Of a DNA stretch of 64,000 nt, positions 49,525 through 55,981 are shown one piece after another. The stretch is from positions 1-64,000 of the forward strand of contig DAOOKJ010000002.1 of the NCBI GenBank assembly GCA_035385585.1, written 5' to 3'. Position numbers and translations under genes: made by a program. Position 1 is the first letter of the stretch. Every line of letters starts with the position of its first letter. The notes under the pieces are model-generated. The model was not told the DNA's origin and made no database searches. It saw only the letters and a list, made by a program, of their open reading frames with translations. The stretch is from DAOOKJ01 sp035385585. Its GTDB lineage: Bacteria > Patescibacteriota > Minisyncoccia > UBA6257.

Positions 49525-50406
49525 TTACCAGTCGAAAATTGAAATTAGATATTCGTCAATTTCGCGTTGGTCTAAATCGTAAAAATTTTTATTTTCTTGA
49601 TGAAGTTTGGTGGCTAATCTAATACCGACAAATCGCCAATGCCAAGGTTCAAAAATATAATATTTGTTATTTTCTGGATAAGATAAAATAAAACCGTATT
49701 TATAAGCATTTTCTAAAAGCCATTTATAGGTTTTTGTTTTATGAAATAAAGAAGAATTTCCATTGAATTCACTGGTAGTAAAATCAATAGTTGTTCCTAA
49801 TTGGTGTTCTGAATATCCTTGGTCAGCAACAAATTTATTTGCTCCAGAGCCATAAGAAAAAGAAGAACTGGATTTAATATTTGCTTGTTCAAAAAAAGAC
49901 CGATATCCCCATTTAACCTTTAAATCAATTTGGTTCTTTTTTGCTTCTTCTAAAAGAGTGTATAAAAACGGCAAAACATTACCGTGGATATATTGTTCCT
50001 TTGAATTGTTTACATATTGGGAGTCAATCGGGAGCAGGGTTTTTGGCACATAGTTCTCGTTTAAAAAATAAACTTTGGAATATTTTTTTAGCAGTTCTTC
50101 GTCTAAACTTCTTAATTTTACAATCGTATTGACATTTTGCTTTAAATCTTCAAGAGTGGAAGAAACATTATCAATTTGCGCTTCTTGATTTATTAACTGC
50201 TCTTGAAGCGCTAAATTCTCTTCGTTTTTTCTTTCCACTATACTCTCATAAACTTCATTTACTCTCTGATAAACTGTAAGGGCACCTTTAACTTGCCTGA
50301 ATTCGTTTAAGAAAATATAGAATTTTAGAGAGAAATAAGAAAGGGCGCCAAACCCAACCAAAATAATAACTAAAACAACTGCTGTTTTGAAAAACGATTT
50401 TTTCAT
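49525..50406 (-). CDS. D-alanyl-D-alanine carboxypeptidase, VanY/M15B family
   Basis: 293 residues: an N-terminal membrane anchor (about 9-29), a coiled coil (about 60-100) and a zinc peptidase domain with the M15B signature YSEHQLGTTIDF (His and Asp ligands) and EPWHWRFVG (third His ligand and catalytic Glu). It trims terminal D-Ala from peptidoglycan stem peptides outside the membrane. It shares the neighbourhood with MurF-like and Ddl, which build the same D-Ala-D-Ala unit. Confidence 0.88.
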   Translation of the reverse strand: MKKSFFKTAVVLVIILVGFGALSYFSLKFYIFLNEFRQVKGALTVYQRVNEVYESIVERKNEENLALQEQLINQEAQIDNVSSTLEDLKQNVNTIVKLRSLDEELLKKYSKVYFLNENYVPKTLLPIDSQYVNNSKEQYIHGNVLPFLYTLLEEAKKNQIDLKVKWGYRSFFEQANIKSSSSFSYGSGANKFVADQGYSEHQLGTTIDFTTSEFNGNSSLFHKTKTYKWLLENAYKYGFILSYPENNKYYIFEPWHWRFVGIRLATKLHQENKNFYDLDQREIDEYLISIFDW

Positions 50407-50457
50407 TTATTTTACCCCTTTATTGTATCAACTTTTGAGATATAAAGCAAAAATCAT

Positions 50458-50486
50458 TTGTTTTAAGGCGCAAAATGCGATAAAAT
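50458..50486 (+). promoter_or_regulatory. Promoter of the alpha/beta hydrolase gene
   Basis: TTGTTT (50458-50463), 17 bp spacer, TAAAAT (50481-50486), with ATG 10 nt later, so the leader would be about 4 nt. Confidence 0.55.
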
Positions 50487-50496
50487 ATTAAGAATT

Positions 50497-51264
50497 ATGG
50501 AAAAAACAGAAAAAGAACTGGTTTTAAATGGCCTTTTAGTCCAATCTTATTTCAAAAAATCTTTAGAAAAATCTAAAGGAAATATTTTACTTCTCCACGG
50601 CTGGGGAGTTTCTGCCTCTATTTTTAATTCTCTGGCAGAATTTTTAACTAAGGAAAATTTTGATGTTTATTTAATTGATTTTCCCGGTTTTGGCAAATCG
50701 CCAGCGCCAAAAATGCCTTTAGTGTTGGAAAACTATTCGTTGTTGGCAAAAGAATTTATTGAAAAAGAAATCCAAGAAGAAACTATTGTTTTGGCTCATT
50801 CGTTCGGCGGGAGGGTGGCTATTAAATTAACCAGCAATTTCTCGCAATTGGTGAAAAAACTTGTTTTAATAGATAGCGCTGGTTTTGTAAAAAAAGGTTT
50901 GAAAAATACTTTAATTAAAATCTTTGCCCAAATTTTTAAGCCAATTTTTAAACTTCCGGCCTTTTCTTCGTTAAAGATTAAAATTTATAAAAAAATCGGC
51001 ACTGAGGATTATCTTTCAAATCTTGAATTGAAAAAAACTTACGCCAATATCGTAAAGGAAGATTTAACAGAAGAATTAAAAAAAATATCGGTTGAAACAA
51101 TTATTATTTGGGGAAAAGATGATAAAACCACTCCTTTGAGTTGGGGAAAGAAAATGCACAAATTAATCAAAAATTCCAAATTTTACGAAATAAAAGGCGA
51201 CCATTTTTGCTTTTTGGACAATCCTTCTGAATTTAACTTCATTCTAAAGAATATTCTTAGTTAA
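50497..51264 (+). CDS. Alpha/beta-hydrolase-fold protein
   Basis: 255 residues with the complete catalytic layout: oxyanion HGWGVSASIF, nucleophile elbow AHSFGGRVA (Ser), acid Asp in GKDDKTTP and final His in GDHFCFLDNP. It resembles esterase/epoxide-hydrolase/MhpC-like enzymes; the substrate is unknown. It has no signal peptide, so it is cytosolic. It precedes the MurF-like and Ddl genes, but a family M repeat separates them. Confidence 0.85.
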   Translation: MEKTEKELVLNGLLVQSYFKKSLEKSKGNILLLHGWGVSASIFNSLAEFLTKENFDVYLIDFPGFGKSPAPKMPLVLENYSLLAKEFIEKEIQEETIVLAHSFGGRVAIKLTSNFSQLVKKLVLIDSAGFVKKGLKNTLIKIFAQIFKPIFKLPAFSSLKIKIYKKIGTEDYLSNLELKKTYANIVKEDLTEELKKISVETIIIWGKDDKTTPLSWGKKMHKLIKNSKFYEIKGDHFCFLDNPSEFNFILKNILS

Positions 51265-51276
51265 AAAGTTATTTAA

Positions 51277-51340
51277 TCTGCTTTAAAACTTATTCGCTCG
51301 AACTGGCATTAGGGGTTTGCTGAAGCAGTATTGAAGCAGA
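51277..51340. repeat. Family M element, internally deleted copy
   Basis: It begins TCTGCTTTAAAACTTA and ends GCTGAAGCAGTATTGAAGCAGA, matching the termini of 8762-8914, with a short TTCGCTCGAACTGGCA remnant of the interior. Confidence 0.6.
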
Positions 51341-51360
51341 CAAAAAACAACAATTTTAAA

Positions 51361-52785
51361 ATGAAAAAATTTGTAAAAATTCTATTTTTTTACCCTTTAT
51401 ACTTCCTTCAATTGGAAAACTACCAATTGAAAAGGTTTTATCAGGTTTATTTTAAAAAGGCTTCTACTTTAGAAAAACCACGGCAAAAACTCGTTTTAAC
51501 TTTAAAAATCAAAGTTCTTATTTTGGTTTCGGCAATAATAATTCTTTTGGCTGGCGTATTGTTCGCTTACAAGTTTTCTGTCTGTTGGGGAATTGCTGCA
51601 AGTTTTATTCTTGTTTTATGTTTTCCATTTATTCTTGGTTTAAGCGTCATAATTCTTCTTCCGTTGGATATTTTAATCAAAAAACTAAATATTTTTCAGG
51701 CTCAACAAAAAATTAAAAGATTAAAAAATCTAAAAATAGTTGGAATTACCGGCAGTTATGGAAAAACTTCATTTAAGGAAATTTCAGCCGCTATCTTGGG
51801 AACAAAATATAAAGTAGTTTATACTCCAGAAAACAAAAATACTCCGTTGGGAGTTAGCCAAGTCATTTTAAAAAATTTAAAGCCGGAAACGGAAATTTTT
51901 GTGGCAGAAATGAGCGCCTGGCAAAAGGGAGATATTAAAATCCTCTCTCGAATAGCGCCACCGGGAATCGCGGTTTTAACAGGGATAAACGAGAGCCATT
52001 TAGAAAGGTTTAAAACCATTGAAAATACTATCAACACTAAATTTGAAATTGTTAAATATTCAAAGGAAAACGCTTTAGTTGTCTTAAATGCAGACAACGA
52101 TTATATTATAAAAAACTACAAAAAATATGTCGGCAATAAAAAGGTAATTTTCTTTGGCAAAGAAAACGAAGAATTTTTAAATTATAAAATTAAAGAAATA
52201 ATTTTTAACGAAAACACCTTAAAACAAACTTTTATCTTGGAATTAGAAGGCAAAACTTATCAATTTGAAATTCCTTTTTTGGGTGAATATGCGGTAGCGA
52301 TGACTATTGGCGCAATTTTAATCGCTAAATATCTCAATTTAAATGAAACAGAAATAAAAATAGGCTTGAGCTTGTTAAAACCAATAGAACACCGGCTTCA
52401 GCCAATCCTTCGTGACGATATTTTAATCATTGATGACAGTTATAATGGCAATCCTAATGGCGCCAGAGAGGCGATTAAGGTTTTGTCTCGTTTTAAAAAG
52501 AGAAGAAAAATTTATGTTACGCCGGGGCTGGTAGAAATTGGGAAGCGGAGTTACGAAATTCACAAAGAAATTGGAAAACTATTGGCTCCAGTAGCGGATT
52601 TGGTAATTTTAATAAAAAACAGCGTCACGGATTTCATTGTTGCAGGTCTTAAAGAAAGCGGCTTTAATTCAGAACAAATCATAATTTATAATACTCCCTT
52701 TGAATTGGAAGAAAACATTAAAAAAATAATTAGAGCCAATGATGTAGTTTTATTTCAAAACGATTGGCCGGACAACTACCTGTAA
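51361..52785 (+). CDS. murF: MurF-like Mur ligase with N-terminal membrane segment
   Basis: Likely adds D-Ala-D-Ala to the UDP-MurNAc-tripeptide. 474 residues: an N-terminal part with two membrane helices (about 55-105), then the Mur ligase core with P-loop GITGSYGKTSFKE (about 130), AEMSAWQKGDI, NESHLERF, the Lys-carbamate region and the C-terminal DDSYNGNPNGAREAIKVL typical of MurF. The membrane N-terminus replaces the uridine-binding domain of classic MurF, so the substrate might be lipid-linked. TTG 51331 is in frame but lies in the repeat; ATG 51361 is used. Ddl follows. Confidence 0.8.
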   Translation: MKKFVKILFFYPLYFLQLENYQLKRFYQVYFKKASTLEKPRQKLVLTLKIKVLILVSAIIILLAGVLFAYKFSVCWGIAASFILVLCFPFILGLSVIILLPLDILIKKLNIFQAQQKIKRLKNLKIVGITGSYGKTSFKEISAAILGTKYKVVYTPENKNTPLGVSQVILKNLKPETEIFVAEMSAWQKGDIKILSRIAPPGIAVLTGINESHLERFKTIENTINTKFEIVKYSKENALVVLNADNDYIIKNYKKYVGNKKVIFFGKENEEFLNYKIKEIIFNENTLKQTFILELEGKTYQFEIPFLGEYAVAMTIGAILIAKYLNLNETEIKIGLSLLKPIEHRLQPILRDDILIIDDSYNGNPNGAREAIKVLSRFKKRRKIYVTPGLVEIGKRSYEIHKEIGKLLAPVADLVILIKNSVTDFIVAGLKESGFNSEQIIIYNTPFELEENIKKIIRANDVVLFQNDWPDNYL

Positions 52786-52840
52786 AATTAACTGCCAATA
52801 ACATTTTCTTTTTAAGATTTGTTCTGCTAAAATAATAATT

Positions 52841-54016
52841 ATGAAAAGCGCTAAACCAACAATTGGAGTATTTTTTGGCAGCCGAAGCCCAGAACACGAT
52901 ATTTCTATTATTACGGCTGAGTTAATTATCAGCGGATTAAAAGGGTTAGAATATCCAGTTATTCCTGTATATTTTGCCAAAGACGGCACTTGGTATATTA
53001 ATGAAAAATTATCTAATTTGTCTTTTTTTCAGACTGATATTTGGGATTTTAAAAATTGGCATCGTTATTATTTAGATTTAGAAAATTCTAAAGAAAAAAT
53101 CGTTTTAAAGCAAAAGGGGATTTTTGGGAAAAAAATAACGATTGAAGTTTCTTTTCCGGCTTTTCACGGCCAATATGGGGAAGACGGCACAATTCAAGGT
53201 TTATGGGAAATTTTTAATATTCCTTATATTGGCTGCAGTGTTTCAAGTTCTGCTTTGGCGAAAGACAAAGTTTTTACAAAATTAATTTACAAAGCAAAAC
53301 AGATTCCAACAACAGATTTTATCTATTTTTATAACTTTGAGTGGGATATTCATAAAGAAAAAATCTTAAAAGAAATCCAGGAAAAACTTCATTATCCTCT
53401 GTTTGTAAAACCATCAAGGCTCGGTTCGTCTATTGGAATAAAAAAGGTAAAAAATCGCAACGAGTTGGAAGAGGCGATTGAAGTTGCCCTTCACTACGAT
53501 GAAAAAATTATAGTTGAAAATGGAATTGAAAATGTTAGAGATTTAACTTGCGCAGTTTTGGGAAATTCTAAAGACCTGTTTGTTTCTTTGGTTCAAGAAT
53601 CGCTTTATGAGACTGATTTTTTTACCTTTGAAGACAAATATTTAAAAGCCGGAGGCGCTCAAACAGGAAAAGCCCAACAAAAAATAGTTATTCCGGCAGA
53701 AATTCCTAATAATCTGACTGAAGAGATTCAAAAATTAGCAAAAGAAATTTTTGTGATGTTTGGCTGCAGCGGAATCTCAAGAATTGACTTTCTATACGAT
53801 GAAAAAGAAAATAAACTCTACACCAATGAAATCAATCCTTTGCCAGGCACACTCTACCATCATTTATTCAAGAAGAGCGGTATTGAACTTCCTCAATTAT
53901 TGCAAAAACTAATTGATTCAGCGTTTGAAAGACATAGAGAAAAACAGCAATTAATCACTACTTTCAATTCTTCAGTTTTAAAGCAAAGCAATATCTCAAA
54001 TAAATTCAAAATTTAA
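52841..54016 (+). CDS. ddl: D-alanine--D-alanine ligase
   Basis: ATP-grasp enzyme that makes the D-Ala-D-Ala dipeptide for wall precursors. The 391 residues show GVFFGSRSPEHDISIITA, FPAFHGQYGEDGTIQG, KPSRLGSSIGIKKVKN and the metal-binding FLYDEKENKLYTNEINPLPG. It is slightly longer than usual Ddl (about 350), because of an insert near residues 60-100. TAAAAT at 52828-52833 ends 7 nt before ATG, suggesting a leaderless mRNA. It pairs functionally with the MurF-like gene upstream. Confidence 0.93.
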   Translation: MKSAKPTIGVFFGSRSPEHDISIITAELIISGLKGLEYPVIPVYFAKDGTWYINEKLSNLSFFQTDIWDFKNWHRYYLDLENSKEKIVLKQKGIFGKKITIEVSFPAFHGQYGEDGTIQGLWEIFNIPYIGCSVSSSALAKDKVFTKLIYKAKQIPTTDFIYFYNFEWDIHKEKILKEIQEKLHYPLFVKPSRLGSSIGIKKVKNRNELEEAIEVALHYDEKIIVENGIENVRDLTCAVLGNSKDLFVSLVQESLYETDFFTFEDKYLKAGGAQTGKAQQKIVIPAEIPNNLTEEIQKLAKEIFVMFGCSGISRIDFLYDEKENKLYTNEINPLPGTLYHHLFKKSGIELPQLLQKLIDSAFERHREKQQLITTFNSSVLKQSNISNKFKI

Positions 54017-54022
54017 GGTCGA

Positions 54023-54077
54023 TTCACTCACCCAAATCCCGCTTTTTTTTGAAAAAAGAGCAGGATTTAGGCGAACA
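54023..54077. repeat. Palindromic repeat family P, copy 3
   Basis: The arms CACCCAAATCCCGC and GAGCAGGATTTAGGCG flank a T8/GAAAAAA centre. It ends about 32 nt before the next start codon, like copies 1 and 2. Confidence 0.7.
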
Positions 54078-54109
54078 AGTAAAATTAAATTAACTTCTAA
54101 TTAACTTCT

Positions 54110-54388
54110 ATGGTGAATTTTGTCATTAAAAAAGATGGTTCGCAAGAACCATTTGACCAAGAAAAAATAAAAAGGGCAGTCATTGGCGCTTGCAAAGAAG
54201 CAGGATTGAATGAAACAAAACAGGCAGAATTGGCCCAAAGCATTAGCCAAAAAATAATGGAAATATTTAACGGTCAAGAAGTAGTAAAATCTATTGAACT
54301 GCGGGATAAAATTTTAGGTGAATTAGAAATAATGGCACCCGAAGCAACCGCTGCTTGGTACAACTACGAAGCGAATAAAGCAAAATAG
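54110..54388 (+). CDS. Stand-alone ATP-cone domain protein
   Basis: 92 residues that consist only of an ATP-cone: VIKKDGSQEPFDQEKIKRAV, then ACKEAGLNETK and the C-terminal LEIMAPEATAAWYNYE. ATP-cones sense dATP/ATP in ribonucleotide reductases and in the regulator NrdR, which also has a zinc ribbon missing here. A nucleotide-sensing regulatory role is inferred. It follows palindrome P copy 3 and ends in a terminator shared with the convergent gene. Confidence 0.8.
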   Translation: MVNFVIKKDGSQEPFDQEKIKRAVIGACKEAGLNETKQAELAQSISQKIMEIFNGQEVVKSIELRDKILGELEIMAPEATAAWYNYEANKAK

Positions 54389-54402
54389 GAGGCGAAAATA
54401 AA

Positions 54403-54424
54403 AAGGGGCAAATTATTGCCCCTT
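54403..54424. terminator. Bidirectional intrinsic terminator
   Basis: AAGGGGCAA (54403-54411) pairs perfectly with TTGCCCCTT (54416-54424), loop ATTA, with T-rich sequence on both exits. It overlaps the stop of the minus-strand HNH-like gene. Confidence 0.88.
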
Positions 54425-54937
54425 AGATTTTTTATCTAACTCTTCTTCTATCTTTTCTATTTCTTGAATTAATGCTTTATTTTGCCTGATGGAATCATTC
54501 TGAAACCATAAAATGAATTTTTGAAATAATATATGTGCTTGCCATTCTTGACCCCATATTTCCAGACACTCTTGTAAAATGAGTTTAAATTTTTCAGCTT
54601 TTTTTCTGTTATGAAAATCAATTGTAATCTGTTTTATATTCTCTGAATCTTCTTTAGCAGCATTTAAAGCAGAATCCGTCAGCTCCTTCATTTGGATATC
54701 AAAATCTTTCAGAAAATCATCATATAGTTTCAAGTCAGTAATCGTTTTTCCAAAATAAAAAGGTAATATCTCCTCAAAAAAAAACCGCATAATGGCAGAG
54801 GGGTGCCAGTTATTGAACAACGAATGATACAATCCATGCTTAAATCTATTGATCTTTGGAAGTTTATTCTTTTCTTCATCACTTCCCCCAATGCTCACCG
54901 GTACTATATGGTGAGTATCAGTACCGTCCCTTTTCAT
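54413..54937 (-). CDS. HNH-like nuclease-motif protein
   Basis: 174 residues. The first 45 residues hold an HNH-type core: THHIVPVSIGGSDEEKNKLP, then FKHGLYHSLFNN, giving the His-His...Asn...His spacing of HNH endonucleases. The rest is helical and charged with no known domain. GTG 54943 is in frame, but it overlaps the GGAGG site; ATG 54937, 5 nt after GGAGG, is taken. It belongs to the strong-Shine-Dalgarno class with a boxA-like leader. A fold alone does not prove nuclease activity. Confidence 0.65.
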   Translation of the reverse strand: MKRDGTDTHHIVPVSIGGSDEEKNKLPKINRFKHGLYHSLFNNWHPSAIMRFFFEEILPFYFGKTITDLKLYDDFLKDFDIQMKELTDSALNAAKEDSENIKQITIDFHNRKKAEKFKLILQECLEIWGQEWQAHILFQKFILWFQNDSIRQNKALIQEIEKIEEELDKKSKGQ

Positions 54938-54958
54938 CTTCACCTCCCGTTTAAAAAA

Positions 54959-55013
54959 TTTTTAAAGAACAAAATTACTCTTTTATTGTATCAGTTATCC
55001 TCTATTTAAGCAA
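54959..55013 (-). promoter_or_regulatory. Promoter and boxA-like leader of the HNH-like gene
   Basis: On the minus strand: TTGCTT (55013-55008), 17 bp spacer, TACAAT (54990-54985), then TTTTGTTCTTTAAAAA (54974-54959), a boxA-like word, before GGAGG at 54947-54943. Confidence 0.65.
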
Positions 55014-55022
55014 TATCAAAAT

Positions 55023-55781
55023 ATGAAAGACTATCTTCAAAGAGCAAAAAAGTGGCTATTAGAAGAAAAATATAATGGCGAGCAGTCTGTACAATATTTT
55101 AAAGATTTAGAAAAACTAAAAAGAGGAGAGCCTTTAGATTACGTAATCGGTTTTAGAGATTTTTTAAATTGCAAAATTGATTTGTCTTTAAAACCTTTAA
55201 TTCCGCGCGAAGAAACAGAACATTGGTTGGAAAAAATTATCATTGATATCAAAAACAAGTATTCTGGCAAAAAATTAAAAATTTTAGACCTTTTTAGCGG
55301 TTCTGGTTGCGTTGGCATAGCAATTTTAAAACATCTACCGAATTCTCTGGTTGTTTTTGGCGAAAAATCTCCTAAATTTATAAAACAAATTAAAATTAAT
55401 CTAAAAATAAATAAAATAAAGCCTTCCCGCTATAAAATTGTTCAAACAGATATCTATTCAAATATTAAGGGAAAATTTGATTTTATTTTTGCCAATCCGC
55501 CTTATTTATCTAAACAAAGAATTTCCAAGGTTCAAAAATCGGTTTTAAAATACGAACCGAAAAACGCTTTATTCGCCAAAAACAACGGCTTATACTTTAT
55601 TGAGAGATTAATTAAAACATCAAAAAATTTTCTAAAATCAAAAGGAGAAATGTTCATTGAATTTGACTCCTGGCAGAAAAAGAAAATAGAGAAAATTTTA
55701 AAAGTAAATCCTTTCTACAATTTTCAATTTTTTAAAGACCAATTCAATCGTTACCGCTACTTAAAACTTACTTTGAAATAA
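55023..55781 (+). CDS. prmC: PrmC/HemK-like protein glutamine methyltransferase
   Basis: Methylates the GGQ glutamine of release factors. The 252 residues show the family N-terminal helical domain with LKRGEPLDYVIG and the PLIPREETEHW segment, SAM motif LDLFSGSGCVGIAIL and catalytic NPPY in FANPPYLS (about 157). It is a little shorter than E. coli PrmC (277). Its promoter region overlaps that of the divergent HNH-like gene. prfA is not in the window. Confidence 0.88.
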   Translation: MKDYLQRAKKWLLEEKYNGEQSVQYFKDLEKLKRGEPLDYVIGFRDFLNCKIDLSLKPLIPREETEHWLEKIIIDIKNKYSGKKLKILDLFSGSGCVGIAILKHLPNSLVVFGEKSPKFIKQIKINLKINKIKPSRYKIVQTDIYSNIKGKFDFIFANPPYLSKQRISKVQKSVLKYEPKNALFAKNNGLYFIERLIKTSKNFLKSKGEMFIEFDSWQKKKIEKILKVNPFYNFQFFKDQFNRYRYLKLTLK

Positions 55782-55806
55782 CACCTTTCTTTTCTTAATT
55801 CTTCCT

Positions 55807-55848
55807 CTTTTCTTTTTTTAGTGACGATCGTCATTAAAAAAAGAAAAG
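55807..55848. repeat. 42 bp near-perfect palindrome before the uvr promoter
   Basis: CTTTTC and T7 arms face A7 and GAAAAG around TGACGATCGTCA, with a single mismatched pair. It ends one base before the -35 of the uvr promoter. The T-run precedes and the A-run follows the centre, so it is not built as an intrinsic terminator. Confidence 0.75.
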
Positions 55849-55878
55849 TTGCAATAAGAAGGTCAAAAATGGTAAGAT
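55849..55878 (+). promoter_or_regulatory. Promoter of the uvrB-uvrA-uvrC operon
   Basis: TTGCAA (55849-55854), 18 bp spacer, TAAGAT (55873-55878). The leader of about 95 nt can form a stem between CTCTATTT and AAATAGGG (about 55905-55939). Confidence 0.6.
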
Positions 55879-55981
55879 AGAAAAATAGAATAGAAAACAC
55901 AGGGCTCTATTTGAGGGACTTATATAACTTCAAAATAGGGCGCTTTTGTATTTTAGAAATCAGTCTTAGAGTCAGAAAAAA

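Noticed and set aside
51331..51360. Upstream TTG start for the MurF-like gene (likewise GTG 25742 and TTG 14157)
   Set aside because: These in-frame alternative codons fall inside or beside family M repeat remnants or give unnatural N-termini; the downstream ATG matches the protein family in each case.
55807..55848. Intrinsic terminator of prmC
   Set aside because: The T-run is on the 5' arm and the A-run on the 3' arm, opposite to what an intrinsic terminator needs on either strand.
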